Shown here in pieces: positions 33,966-47,040 of a stretch of 64,000 nucleotides of DNA. The position numbers were made by a program, and so were the translations under genes. Location: positions 21,803,501 to 21,867,500 of the forward strand of contig NC_086230.1 in assembly GCF_036321145.2 (NCBI RefSeq). Direction: 5' to 3'. The notes below the pieces were generated by a model. The model searched no databases and was not told the origin of the DNA. It saw nothing but the letters and a program-made list of their open reading frames with translations. This DNA is from Pelmatolapia mariae (Eukaryota > Chordata > Actinopteri > Cichliformes > Cichlidae). Position 1 is the stretch's first letter, and every line of letters starts with the position of its first letter.

Positions 33966-36900
33966 GTCTTATGCTATCCTCAGTAGAGTGTTTATAATGT
34001 GGCATTAGCTTTTAATTTCCGTCATCAGCCTACTTTTCCTGTTTATCAAATTTCAAACTGGGCTTTTTTGTTTAAAACTGATGAGAAAACACACACAGCC
34101 TGGCAAATCCCTCTGAGCCATGGATGCAAAAAGAGGCTCAACCCATGTGATAGGCCTTTTGGAGCCACAACCTTGTTGTATTGGGGACTGCTACTTTCTC
34201 GTTTCTTCTCCAGGCTCGAGACGGGCTGATGAATCTTTTTACTGTATGCTCCATGTATGACGTTTGTGCCAAGGGCACTGCATCAGCCACAAGAGTAAAA
34301 CCCGTCCAATCACCGACAATGCAGAATAAATGAGTAGAGTCATCTGGAGGTCACGATGACAGCTGTTGGCCCACTCTTAAGCAGAGTTCTGTTTTTTTAG
34401 ATTCGTTATCCTCACCCCTCAAATTAAGAACAGGGAGGAAATTACAGGGGATTTTTTTCAGTAGCATCCACTACTGACAGTAAAAACATGCAGAAATGTT
34501 TTTTATTAAATAATTTATTTTCAAGATCTCCTGTGTAGAATGGTATCGTCCTGTCCAGAGGCTGTCTTCACCCACTACATTTTACAGTTACTTCTGTCTT
34601 GATTTTATTCGACTTTACGTTGCTGTGCATATAAAATGTGCACTGTTGCTGCGCAGGTTATTCAAGAAAACTGAAATATCTAAGTTATTAAAGTCATTAA
34701 CCTTAACCAAGCAAAGGGAGAATACAGTTAGTGGCCTCCTGAAACCTTCTGAAACTACCAGACTTTCCCCCTAATTTGAAATATTTTCTTCCTTTAAAGT
34801 AGATGGTCATGCAAGGACATCTTCAGTTGGTTGTTTCAAACAGTGGAAACTCGTATCTGCCAGCATTGCCTGAAGTTACAGATCTCTCAAGGTTACAGCA
34901 TCTGCTTCAATGAACAGCTACATGACTTTTAAGTTCGCAAAGCGAGACTGTTTCAGTGGCATATTGGTGCCTTCAACCTTCAGCTAACTAGGTGCTTCAA
35001 ACACTTGATGAGGTGACTAAAAAAAGAGTAGTATACTTTATGTTTTGCTTGTCAAAAGATTTGTTTTCATAGTTTGACAGAAACTGCCAAACACCTTTTT
35101 TTTACTGTAATCTCACTGAAAGTTCAAACTGAACTGAAACGTTTGTTTCAATTTGTATAAAAGTTCATGAAAAATCAGGCTGTAACCGCTGGGTGTCCAA
35201 ATGTAAAAGGTGTAGTGGCCCTGTCTGTCAACTGGCATCTATCATCGAGTGGTCAGCAACTCTACAACGTGGCCAAAATATACATACAAACTCCAACCAG
35301 CAGAGACTCGCAAAGTACACATTGTTGTGCAGTACAAACAAACCTCTTCCTACAGCTCACCTCGCCCGGTGCTGTTTAGGATGTTATGTAACTGAATCTG
35401 GACACATGCAAGTCTTTGTTTATCTGTTTGGTTTTATTTGTCTGTTTGTTCGTTTGTCCATTCAGTTTCTATGATTTATTATGATTTTTAAAATGTAATT
35501 AGTTTTTTCTGGTTGATAAACTTTATTTTAAAATTACATCATACACTTGGTTTCCCTGCTTTCACTAAAATACTTGAAGTAATTGGTCAGAAAACTGAAA
35601 AATTACTAATCTGTCCTTTGAAGTATTCCTTTGTTGTTCACTAAGCAGCTCTCTTAGAAATTTGAAGTGTGTGTGGTCCGGTCGGCTTGTGTTTACAGTC
35701 TCTGATTTGAGTGGAGGATGCCAGTGGTGAAGAGTGCGCAGCGTGGTACTGGTTGGATGCCAGTGTCACCGGCCAGAATCTGTGACCAGAGACAATGTTG
35801 CACCCTAGGTAGTGAAATCTTATTTACACCATCTAATCATGTAGAAAGCAGCATAGAAAGCTGTCAAGTTGTTTCGCTGTGCTTCTTGTCATCATGTGCA
35901 AGGATATGGGAGGATAAAAAGAACGGGATTTCTCTTAAACATGTACTTACGTAAAAGTGACGCACATCCAACTTTACAGAGGTACATCACATTAAGAGAA
36001 GGGAGTTGGGAGTTTCTGGCCAAGGTTCTTTGTTTGTGTCCAGAGCCAGGGCTGTGCTGTCTACATGTCTACTGCTGCATGAGGGCGGGGCACCACGTTA
36101 CCTGGCAACGACAATAGCGGTCCCTTTCAAGCTGTAAACCTGCTGAAATCTTCAGCTGCTTGTTTGCGTGTAGAGACTGCAAACGGTACACACACCCCAC
36201 CCCAAAACTAACTGCAATGGTGTTGGGTGCAGGAGGATGTGGTGCTCAAATAATCCCTATTAACTCCTGGAGTTCCTGTAAGTCTGACTTGTGTACTTAG
36301 AACTCTTTAAATTTAAAACAGCACATGCAGACTGGTTTGCAGCACCGGTATGTTTCTTACCAGACACAACACCTGTGTTTGAACAGTGTGGAGAACATGC
36401 TCTCATAATCAAAAGAACATTTGTGTTCAAATGAGGTTGTACGCGTACCCGTGTTGTCGCCTCTCACTCAAAAGCAGATGAGTATAATAAGACATAAAAA
36501 AGCCCACAGTAGATCATATATGTAAAAGAGGCTCAGCTTGCAGAACAGGGAACTGCAAACTCTCTTTAGCAGTTATTCAAATGATTTACAGTGGCAAACT
36601 GATGTGACAGGTATCATAAACAGAAGCATTTAGTTTTGAAAGGTTGCGCTACAGCATAATATACTTCTTACCAGCATAAGCATATTAAAGATAAATTCAC
36701 TATTTTAGGATGGGATTATTTTGAATTCGGATCATATATAATGTGACAGAAGCATTAAACTTCTTTAATTGTTAGCAGATCCTTTTTGCAGCTCTGAAAC
36801 TGTGGTGCGTTTTGTTGTAAAACCAATCCCAGCTACAAAGTGCCAGTTCGAGTTTAGTCTGTTTCATAACTCTCCGCCTCTGCTGTGTTTAATAAGTCAA

Positions 36901-37269
36901 GTCACCTAGGGAAAGACACAGGTTTTGCCACCTCCATAAAATTGGTGGGGGATTTTGGCCTGTTTTTCCAAGACTCTGGCCCGTTCAATACATTGGGGAA
37001 ACCTAAGCCACTATTACCACCACTTTTACACATTTTGCCTCGCAAGTGTTGTGGGTTGAATTAAATTGCAACATTATATCTTCAACTCAAGGCTTAGCTT
37101 TTATAATGGGAGCCCATTGCTGGCATTTTCAGTCCTCAATCAGAGTAATAAATTGGGTCTGATGGTTAATTTTAGCTGAAATCCAATCCCTGACAATAAC
37201 TTACAAGCCTTGTGGGACCTTTTAGTCAAACTGTGTCTGGCACTGCCACAGTTGAAAAGAGCCTTTTAA

Positions 37270-37760
37270 ATAAATGTGTTTCCCAAAAGTTGCATATTTT
37301 CAAAGCGCCTCTCATTCCAGATACAGGGGTCGCACAAATAAAGTGAAGTTTACCGTGTCCAACACCTATGTTGATTTGTGCCTTTGGGGGTCACGTCATC
37401 CGCAAGTCCGAAAATCGCTACGCCTCGCCACACCACTCTTAATGAATTTTATCATAGCGCAGCTCGTGAAGGTCACTCTGTCTGTGCTGACCACCTCCTC
37501 CTCAGGAGCGTCTAGCACAGTGTGATTTCACTGTGTGGCTCTCAGTCAGTGCATTAGCAGTGACGTGATCATGATTAATGCTAATCATGCTGGATTTACT
37601 GTGTGTTTATTTTATGGCGCAGTTGGCAGAGTCAAGCTTGGCCCATCTATGAGCGCTCCTGCTGAAAGCACGGGGAGGTGGACGGGGGGATTTGGACGAT
37701 GTTTGCCTTGATATTCAGCTCGTAATGCTGGCTTGTCTGAAGGCCTCATGGCTGAACAGA
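37270..37760. promoter_or_regulatory. Complex segment with paired homeodomain palindrome
   Basis: Around 490 bp without simple repeats. At its centre are a CRE-like TGACGTGA (37561-37568) and a perfect inverted repeat CATGATTA-ATGC-TAATCATG (37570-37589) that places two ATTA homeodomain cores head to head, a layout bound by paired-type homeodomain dimers. Function inferred only. Confidence 0.32.
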
Positions 37761-38479
37761 GGTTGTGTTGTCAGTCATGAGTGATTGCAATTATTTCCTT
37801 CTTGCCTAAAAGTCTGATTTCTATAACTAAGCTGTCTCTTCTGATAAGGAAAAAAGCGCTCAGATCCCACATGCTTTAACAGTTTCACTACTGCTGATTT
37901 TGAGCTAACATGTACACTATACATGGCAACATGCTGAAATCGGCTTGTTGAGGCACATAGCTGCTGCATAATCCACAGTGTTGTCTCTAACATCTTGGCA
38001 GTTTGTAGCACAGAGGGCTTTAGTTGTCCCGAAGACAGTGCAACACTGCCACCATGTTGACCACATGTACTACAGTGTCACAACATGCATCATAATACAT
38101 TTGTTTCACCACAGCATTACATGCAAAGAAAAAAAGACACACAATTGGCTGTTTAAATATAAAAAATCATGTAATTTTAATGTTAAGATTTAAGGAAAGA
38201 GCTGTAACTTGTAAATCCAGTATTTCCAGAGATCTGATACCTGAAGCTGATTTTGAGAAAAAAACAGGTCTCTATGGGAGGTTGAAGTCTTCGTGTCACA
38301 TGCCCTGAGCTTCATTTCACCAATTTCACTTTAACATACTCTCCAATATTTGCTCCGGCCCTGCCCTCAAGAAACACAGAATAACAGAAAAGGCTCAGAT
38401 AAAATCCCTGTGTGTATTGTATCTCCCTTGTTTACACTGACGGATTCACTTACCACTTGTGTTAAATGTAGCCCCCTGT

Positions 38480-38810
38480 GTTATTCTACCAAGCAAGAAA
38501 GAAAACAATTACTGAAAATGAGGCTGAGTTGAGAGGAGGCCTGTGTGTAAAATAACAAAGACGTGCGACTGTTTGGATCTGATAAGCTCCATCGAGTGTT
38601 TCCTCTAATGCCTCTGAAAATAAACAGCGAGGCCGATGAGTTGAATGGAGGCTTGGTTTGGGTCCTAACCGCTGCTGTGGCACAGAAGCTTGTTTTAGGG
38701 GCCGGACCAACCGGGTTCAGTACAGAGCCCCCATCAGTGGCATAGGCGCCAAGTGAGTTAAACGGGTTAGTGTGTGGCCATCTGAACCTGCCGTGACACA
38801 CACTCTTTCA
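38480..38810. promoter_or_regulatory. Complex non-coding segment, possible regulatory element
   Basis: GC-richer, repeat-free segment open on both strands over the same bases (frames of 60-106 codons), without domains or splice context. Both-strand openness points to low stop density, not to coding. Confidence 0.22.
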
Positions 38811-39096
38811 CAGAAATCGAAGGCAGGTGGGACGCAGACACACACATGCATGCACGTAGCTATACGGGACGATTCAGCATGACAAACAGTCGAGCAGCAT
38901 CTTTTTATTTGTTCTACATCTCACGCCTGTATTAGCTTACCCATCTTATTTATTGATTTTGATTTGCCTTTGACAAATATACAATTTTCTCTTCAACAAA
39001 ACCAATCATTTGGTTAAATGCAGAAAAAGGCATTGCTTTTGCATTGTTTTTTTCTGTTGTTATTTCAATTATATTTAGATGTTAGAAATAAAATGA

Positions 39097-39168
<72 letters not shown>
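39097..39168. repeat. (TATC)18 microsatellite
   Basis: Eighteen uninterrupted TATC units, 72 bp. Tetranucleotide purity of this length suggests high length polymorphism. Confidence 0.98.
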
Positions 39169-42153
39169 ATTGTACTGTAAAAAGAAATAAATCTGTAATC
39201 AAACCAATTTTTCTACTAATTTAACACAATTTTCCTGTTATTTTTAAATATGTGAAATGTCAATAAAATCACAAAAATAGAGATGTAATATTTTATTCCA
39301 GAAAATGTATTTTTAAGTTTGTGTTATTCTATGGATTTTTAATTTTGTTAGTTTTTTTTTTCTTTTTTGGTTTGTTTTATGCTTATGACTATTGTTATTA
39401 TTATCACATTTTATTCTCTGCCAAACAGTCTAGACAAACCTGTGCGGGCCCACACATCATGAAAATTCTGGGTCTCACAAATCTATGCCACTGAATAAAC
39501 CTGATGTGGGTGTTGTTAAGCCCACCAATTTCTAATCCATCCTTTAAATGGACCAAAAAATAGGGCATGCTTCAACACGCATCCAAGAAGATGTTGTCAA
39601 ATGGTATAAAAACATAATAGCTTGAGGCACATTTAAGTTGTTTAAATAATGTGAACACATAAAATGAATGAATACGATATGCACATTGTAATTAATTATT
39701 TTTATCACATGATATGTCACAGCAATGTAATGAAAACTACAAAAAAAAAAAAAAAACTGGCATATCATTGAGATTATCTGCCCACCAGGCGAGTAATGTG
39801 AACAAGACAGGGAGAATGTGGGAATTTCACCATCAGACAGGTGGAGACAGGACAGGCCTGCCTGCACACAGTCTGCAACACAAACTCATTCATAAAAAAA
39901 AAAAACCCACACAAAACAAAACATGCTTTATCTTGCAGACATGTCGAGTCGTCTCACCTGTTCTAATTACTTTTTGAACTTGACAGTTGTTTCATTTCTA
40001 AGCATCAAGTTAAAAAAAGGCTTGCAAAGAATTTATAGCACGGTGGAATCATTTTAAGCTGTATGCATGCATAAATGTATGCATAAAATATTATGTATAC
40101 ACACACTCACAGCTACGATAGCTCAGAAGAACAAAGAAATGAGGGCACGGAAGATGTCTGGGTCAAGGCCTAGAGACATAACGTCCTAGATCTGTCAGTT
40201 TAAAGGACAATATACTAGAATAAGATCATGCCATGATTATGAATAATCCCTTTGTCAGCATTAAGAATAACATAATATCACATAGTCCTGTATGAAGGGT
40301 CATATATTTTATGTTTTAGTATTACGTAATTTCCAGAAGAAAAATATTATGGCCAATATCTTGTTTAGTAGCAGAGTTTTTGTAAATCTAGCAGCCAAAC
40401 TATAACGTTCAGGACCAGCTGACATGAAGGGAAGTATGATATCCAGTCAGTGCTTCCAGCAACACAATTTTTAGGAACTTTGGAGCCTTGGTTTGGCTCT
40501 GATTGCTCATTTGAGTTCATGGGCTTAAACAGAGACACTTAATCACAAGTGCTCAGTGGAGTTTTTCCCGGACTGTACAGGACCTTGCCAAGACCTCAGG
40601 CAGCCACATCTCTGTATTGGAGGAAAAATATCCCCCTCAGATTACTGCATGACTCACAAGAACAACTACCTTGAGAGAAATACGATACACATATCATTTA
40701 GATTTTAACATAACACTACCCGTATGCCAATTTTTAGTCAAACATAAGTCGCCTTATGACAAGTGTTAAAAACAACACAATCAGGGATATTACTTCCATG
40801 TAAAATACCTGTGCACAATTAAGAGTCAAAACTGTGGGGAAAAAAAAAATCACATTGAAGTGAACAAGCCTCTAATGTATAAATATTGTTGTTTGAATTC
40901 TTTCCTGAAAGTGAGATGGGGCTCCAATAAAGCATGTGTTTGGTATTTTGGTAGATTTGGATTACACTTTTTTGTTGCTGTACATTTCTGTTAGTCTTTC
41001 ATCCATCACAACAGATTCTGTGTATGTTTAAATCCACACACACGTGGTCAGAAAAATTTGTAGGTGTTGGGAAGATTTGGATAAGGAGTTGATGATGCCA
41101 GTGCTCCAGCTGATTGACCCTGAACTGTTGAACTGAGTAGAAGAAGAGGGTAAAGGAAGATAGAATGCTTAAAAGAACACAATGTGAAAGTAAGGAAATG
41201 GCATTTATATTTAATGTGGGTTTTTTTTTTCTTTTTTTCAATTATTTCACATGCATAAAAGCTTTTTCCCTGCCAAAGTTTTAATCTGGCATCTTTACCT
41301 CCTCAGCCAACATAGGAATTGAGCAATATTTCAAGTGTGTGGCTTTTCCTTCACTTGCTTTTTCTGTCGTACGATAATGTAAGAAAAATATTTATTTGAA
41401 GTGGTTATCTGAAGGCTCTCGTCCTTGACGAACAGGTAAAACAAGCCTCAGCTTGTTATGTTTTAGGCCAGTCTTATATACATATAAGATGATGCTGTTT
41501 CAGCTAAAAAAGCTAATTTACTTGTGCTACATAGAAGCACAAAAACTGCAACATTTTATGCTGTGTTCAGATTAAATTTTTACAACAAAAACACAAGGAC
41601 AGGCTACATTAAGTGGCTGATCAGCACTCACCAAGCTGATTTTCTAATGAGCCAATTAAAGCAACAAACAAATTTCGGGTGGTCTTTCTTTTATTGTTCT
41701 GACATGTTCTCCATTGCTGTTTACAGGGTGGGCAAGGCTGTGTGCCCACACCATATAAAAATAGCTTAACACACCTGGAAAATTAAATGCTCTTGGCAAG
41801 GATTTGTCTTCCAAGGAAAGGGGGAAAAAATCTGTCACCTCTACTCACAGCTAATTGGCTGTTAACACTGTTTTAATAAACTTAAGCTCAAGTGTTCATT
41901 GATGTGCAAATGAACAGGCACAATGGAAAGAGACGTTAATAGTGTTTGAATATGGAGCAGCGCTGAACTGATATTATGTATGACTTCACTATGATCAGCA
42001 TTGCTCTGTCCTAAAAACAATAAATATCTGTTTATGGATGGTTCACTTTACAGCACGTTCACATACAGTTAAACACTTTACAGTCACACTCGCATGTTTT
42101 AAATAATTTCCAGTGAGATCAAAAATAAACAGAGAAAGTGCTTAAATTTGAAC
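39169..42153. other. Non-coding stretch, nothing recognised
   Basis: AT-rich, with poly-T and poly-A runs (near 39350 and 39741-39755). No exon or repeat of known type was recognised. Confidence 0.55.
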
Positions 42154-42155
42154 TA

Positions 42156-42438
42156 TCCCATATGGAAAAGATATATATAAATCTTATAAAGTTTGTATCT
42201 GTCTTGTGTGAAACTTGTATGAAAAGCATACAAGAGTGAAAACAGATATAAGATCCCTTGAAAAATTATATAATGAAACTTGTATGTTTTGGATACTTAC
42301 TAAAACAATATATGAAAGTAATGAGAAAGTGGCCACTTTCATGAGTACATCATGTAAGCCTTATATGATTTACTCATAAAAGTGGCCACTTTCATGAGTA
42401 AATCATATAAGTTTTTACTATTTCTTTTCCATATGGGA
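42156..42438. mobile_element. Palindromic MITE flanked by TA
   Basis: Ends are exact inverted repeats: TCCCATATGGAAAAGA on the left and TCTTTTCCATATGGGA on the right. TA dinucleotides lie outside both ends (42154-42155 and 42439-42440), as expected for a TA target duplication. The 283-bp interior has no coding capacity. It contains the phrase AAAGTGGCCACTTTCATGAG twice and a 50-bp near-perfect palindrome (42361-42410, one mismatched pair). TA target duplication suits the Tc1/mariner superfamily or another TA-specific group; no autonomous partner is visible in the window. Confidence 0.8.
42361..42410. repeat. 50-bp near-perfect palindrome
   Basis: Arms of 25 bp meet at GG|CC with a single mismatched pair, inside the MITE. 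As RNA it would fold to a long hairpin with almost no loop; as DNA it can extrude a cruciform. Confidence 0.95.
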
Positions 42439-42440
42439 TA

Positions 42441-44897
42441 TTTTAGCTATAACACAAATTTGCTGGAAAATTTTTAAAAAAATACATTTTTTTGTGTCAA
42501 CAAAGACACAACTTCCAGTGTAAACTGGGAACAGGAACAGTTGTATTAGATGGAGCTGTGTATAATATCACATGTACTGTGTAAATAGCAGCACGTACTG
42601 CTAAACATGCATGAAAACAGGTCTCCTGAGTGCTGCCAACCACAGTGCTGAGTTGTTTTCTTCCAGTGTACGTGCATCTAGTCTACCTGTGGGCTTTCCT
42701 CCAAATATTTGAATGCTGTGAGCTTAAGAAAAGAAACAAAGCGAAACAGAGCTAAATACAATTTATTTTCCGTGATTTATTTTTGGACAATGACGCATAC
42801 AAGGTAGTAGTGAAGGTATTTTGCTCTCAGAATGTCTGTCTTCTTATAAATTGTGGCAGAACAAGTTCTAGGAGGAAAGGTTATGTCACATTTACTGAAA
42901 CCCTTGTAGGAACAGACTGCCTTCTTTGTTTTCACCAAGGCGTCAAACAAAGTTGTCCGACCACTCGGTGTCTGCAGTTTATTGTTTCACAATCTCAAAT
43001 ATTACAAAATTATCACTCGACGATACATTTTTTCAGCATTATAAACAGGATCTAACTCTCACAAACACCATGCATCTTTTTCAGATGATTGAAAAGTTGT
43101 ATTTTTCATTAAATCTTAGTATAAGAATAATATGTAGGCATACATGTCTGAATGCACAGCTTCTTAATAAATAAATAAATAAAATCGTAGATCTGACCGA
43201 GCTGTCTACTATGTGCAGAGAATGAAAATGTAAAAGGAATACTGTTGTGCACATTGCTGAGCAGGCAGGTTGATTATGGGTGAGTGGGAGTGTAAATGTC
43301 ACTTTGAACTGATGAACAGCTTTCTGAGCTGACTTGTCAAATAAAGACTTTCAGTTAGAGCGAAGGGACTAAATGACCTAAGTAATATGATCTGATTTCT
43401 TGAAATGTCTTTTGTTTTGTGTCACAGGTAATTCAAAGTTATTTTTAGTCACCAAGAATCTAAATTTACCCACAAGTTATAAGTAGTAATATTAAAGAAG
43501 CTTGTGTGTCGTGTAAATCAATTCTAACAAAGGGGACCAATGTTCTTTTATAGTGCGAAATGGCGAAGCTGTTCGAATGAAGCTCACTGAGACAAAACCT
43601 CTGTTAAGCAACACAAAATGCAGGTGACCAGCTCATATCCAAGTCATGTGGCTGGCTGTCAGGCTACAACTTGAGGCCCGGCTGATTGTTAACACCCCAC
43701 AGTGAGACCTGTTGCCCCAGGCAATTAGTCATCCTGACAAGCATGGCATATGTGCCACCCTCTCTGGTCATGACACACTTGTTTCCAGCTTCTCCCAAGC
43801 TTTACACACTACTCTAGCTCTGATATATTCATAACGTATAGTGGCAAGAGTGACCACAAGGCCAATGAACCAAAACAAGCACCTATCAATTACTGATGAA
43901 AGAAGCCTTTTACCTTTTTTTTTTTTAACAACACCTTCAGAGTTAGGACATCTGTTTGGGAAATGTGCTTGAAAACAGAGCAAGCTCCTAAGAAGTCATA
44001 AGACAGCAAACCATGACTGGCCTCGCTCGTCTGCTGAAGCTGTTGAAAAAAAGTTAGTAAAATAATAATTAAACTATGCTTCAAGAAATAAAGGCCACCA
44101 CAAAAGGATTTTACATAGGGAACTTATGAGTTGATGTAGCGAAATTACTGGCTTAAAAATTGTTGGGATTAAATAATTTTTTTTGCAAAATGAATTTATT
44201 TACAAAATGAAAAAATAGAAGCAGAAAATCCCACAATGACAAAAAAATTGTTATGTTTTATAACAAATTCTTAGAATTTAAACATACACGACTGATTAAA
44301 AAATCACTCAACTAAACTATTGAAATAATAGAAACTCAGTCACTGCAATTCAAACTAATAGTATATTCACAGCATTTTAATTGTGCAGATATAAAAAAAA
44401 TAGATATTTATAGATAGACCACATGAGCACAACTCTGACTGCTAAATAACACGTTATAAAACAAATATTAATCAGCTGAGCGCTCATAATTCTTATAGTA
44501 TTTTCTTCAGTCTCAGGAATGTTCAGCAGCTACTTACAGAAGGACAACTTGAGGGGGGAGATGCATTTTTTTTTAATTCAGTCAGCATGATTTATGCTGT
44601 CATCCATACTTTTCATCTCCTAATACCATTTTGTTCTTTTCATGCTCGATTAAAAGTTTACCCCAGATATATGGTTAAGTTTTGGGGATTCCTGCCAATT
44701 GTGCCAAGTTTGTGTAAAAATATTACTTTTTATTAATGGGTCAGAACTTTATCCTCTTAGTATTTTATACAATCTGTGAATATGTTAAGCACAGGTTTGC
44801 AAATGCTTTCAAAGTTGCCATTCAAGGCAAGCTTTAAGAAATATGAGCGGTGATTTAATATTAGACAAAGCAGGGATTCAGAGCGATGGTAAAGCCA
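42441..44897. other. Non-coding stretch, nothing firmly recognised
   Basis: Contains a short (AATA)n run near 43165-43183 and a more complex patch at about 43555-43780. AT-rich elsewhere. No exon seen before the weak candidate at 44898. Confidence 0.55.
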
Positions 44898-44953
44898 TTA
44901 GAGCTTTCTCTTCTCTTTCATCATTTCCAGGATGGGAGGCCTCAGGTCGCCTG
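44898..44953 (-). CDS. Weak candidate terminal coding exon
   Basis: Preceded on the minus strand by a strong acceptor (CCGTCTCCTCTTTGCAGCAG, a tandem NAGNAG). The frame reads GDLRPPILEMMKEKRKL then TAA. It is in phase with the candidate exon at 46643-46697: either NAG choice keeps the frame, adding or dropping one alanine codon. An ATTAAA lies about 40 bases past the stop. The peptide is basic and short and I do not recognise it. Strong acceptor, but chance cannot be excluded for 17 codons. Confidence 0.28.
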
Positions 44954-46642
44954 CTGCAAAGAGGAGACGGTGATCAGCGGATCAAATTTGGGGCCATAGA
45001 TAATGTATGTGCTTAATTTACAGCTTGGAGGTTTCTTAACCTTGTCCTGTGCTGGTCCTGAGGTGACTAGCAAAGCTGCATTCAAAAACTCTGAGGTGTA
45101 ATCAGCAATCAGAAAAAGGAAGCTGGATGTCAGGCTTTTAAAAATGGTTTCCTCAGAGGAGTTTGATTTACTGTCTCGAGCACAGTTTAACCTACAGTGT
45201 GTGTGTGTGTGTGTGTGTGTGTGTAGGCAATAGAGGGGAGGTATAGGGAATGTCTGAAGAGTGGTTGAGCCCAAAACTACAAATTATATTTAAAAGAACA
45301 ATAGCACAAATAAATTCAAATATTATTATTATCGGTCGTGTCAAGTTGAATTAAAAAATGGAGGTCGCGCCCTTTGACCGTGTTACCCCATAGGAGGCAG
45401 AATGTGACCACAACGGAGCTGACCGACTTACTGAAACATATAAAGCTGCATAGTTTATATATATTTTTTAAACTCAATAACTACAGAATTACCATTTAGT
45501 TTAAATTAAATTACCTTAATATTATCAATAAATACTCCTCCTTCTTATATTGGTTGTTATCATACGTTCAAAACTGATGAAGCTTTGTATAAACACTGCC
45601 TGCTGCACTGTGAGTGCCAGGACATATATGGTGTATACAAGTAATTCATACAAACCTCACAATTGTATCTATTTATATATTTGACAGTTCAGTTGAGCAC
45701 AAAATCGAATGTCATAATACATCATAACACAGAACTGAGAGATATAGATAGGAATGATGTGTCATATATATAATGACAATGACAATATAATGTAATATAG
45801 AATCATACTATTACCATCATGTGTGTTTGCATGCTTTCTATCTACCACACCTAATACGGGCTGTTGCCAGTTCACTACCACTGTCATTTGAAGTTCCTTT
45901 GTATTGTATATAAAACCCTACAATATAAAGAAAGAGAACCCCTGTGACCCAACAAACTTATAAGCAAGTATTTGGCAAAAGTGTGGAGGGAAAAAAACTC
46001 TCTTTTTAACAGAAAGATACCATGCTCAGAGAGGTGCAGCCATGATATGACCCACTGGGGGATGAAGAGAAATAGAAGGCACAAAATAAGAGCTCAGAGA
46101 GACCAAAAACCTTGTTTTTCAAATAAACCAGACAAGAACCTGGAGTACTTGGAGTCTAAAACTTGAGGAGAAACTGCTATTTGGGTTTCAGTTATATAAA
46201 AGAGAGAAGAAGGAGGTATTTTCTTCCACACAACGCTCACCTTATTGTATAAGTTACGGCTCTATAACAAACACATGTTGCATGTAAAACAGTAAGCCAA
46301 AAACATAATTTAATCACAGAGAGAATAAGTCTGTTTTCACTATTTTGTTCTCTTTTCCTGCCTGTCTGTCCATAAAATGATAAAAAAGTTCATCATTCTT
46401 CTCCTTCACTTGCTTACAACAACACTGGCCGCAGCATTGGGTTTTATGGGTTCTTATAAAACTCACAGGTAACAGTAGAAATAAATGGCAGATCATGTGA
46501 ATTTTAAGCCTAAGAAGAAAATATGTTTAAAAGACATTAGAATGCATCATTTAATGCTGCACGCTTCATGCGTTTCATGGTTTGTTTGATTTTTGAGACC
46601 CTTTGAAAATGAACGTCATGCAAAAAGTCCCGAGATACTCAC
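44954..46642. other. Non-coding, or the intron of the two weak exons
   Basis: If the exons at 46643-46697 and 44898-44953 are real, this is their intron (about 1.7 kb, GTGAGT to CAG). It contains a (GT)14 tract. A 60-codon minus frame at 46314-46496 and a short frame at 45387-45430 were looked at and not called. Confidence 0.4.
45197..45224. repeat. (GT)14 microsatellite
   Basis: Fourteen uninterrupted GT units. It explains the Thr-His run of the minus-strand frame that overlaps it. Confidence 0.97.
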
Positions 46643-46697
46643 CAGCAAAACTCCAAACGCCTGCTCCTGCCTTATAATCGCCAACATTATCAAGCAT
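46643..46697 (-). CDS. Weak candidate first coding exon of a small protein
   Basis: Minus-strand ATG followed by MLDNVGDYKAGAGVWSFA, ending at a perfect GTGAGT donor in phase 1. An in-frame TGA lies just upstream of the ATG, so the exon would begin translation there. Joined to 44898-44953 the product would be about 35 residues: acidic at the start, basic at the end, with no membrane segment. Microproteins of this size are hard to tell from chance, and the join depends on one donor and one acceptor. Confidence 0.25.
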
Positions 46698-46799
46698 GTC
46701 TTTTTTTTTTCAACAAGAAAGTCAAGTTATGCCTTCGCAAAATATTAGTCTTTTCTGCTAAACAGCAATAAACAAATCAGTGTAAACCCAGAAACACAT

Positions 46800-47040
46800 T
46801 TGCAGATAACTTATTAGTCTGGTGTTATTGCATACACATTCATCCCCACGTCCTCCCCCTGAGACATTCGCTAAAGTGGAAAAGGTGCACATTATTCATA
46901 TTTATGGAAATTATCTAAAAGAGCTTAGCCCATGGAGTGCAGGCCTCTCAGCGGGTGCCATGCAAACATAGATGATGATCCCTCCAGCAGATGCCTAACA
47001 AGGACAGACCTGGGATTCCCATCAAAAGGCCACTGTTGGG
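46800..47040. promoter_or_regulatory. Complex non-coding segment, possible regulatory element
   Basis: Repeat-free segment with an AT-rich core (ATTATTCATATTTATGG) flanked by GC-richer sequence, a texture common in deeply conserved developmental enhancers. Conservation not tested. Confidence 0.27.

Larger units (their letters stand above)
33966..39096. other. Long non-coding stretch with complex segments
   Basis: No supported exon. Complex GC-richer segments at about 34080-34380, 37270-37760 and 38480-38810. Minus-strand frames around 35950-36110 run into a GTAAGT donor but have an in-frame stop and no clear acceptor, and are not called. No transposon recognised. Confidence 0.5.

Noticed and set aside
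35940..36110. Minus-strand frames with a GTAAGT donor near 35945
   Set aside because: Several frames look partly protein-like in the same GC-rich segment, stops interrupt each, and no acceptor supports one of them.
45387..45430. 44-nt minus segment (KSVSSVVVTFCLLW) between AG and GT
   Set aside because: Phase does not fit the candidate exon upstream at 46643 when joined to 44953, and the donor context is weak.
46314..46496. 60-codon minus frame rich in Lys and Cys
   Set aside because: No splice context linking it to flanking candidates, and low complexity in part.
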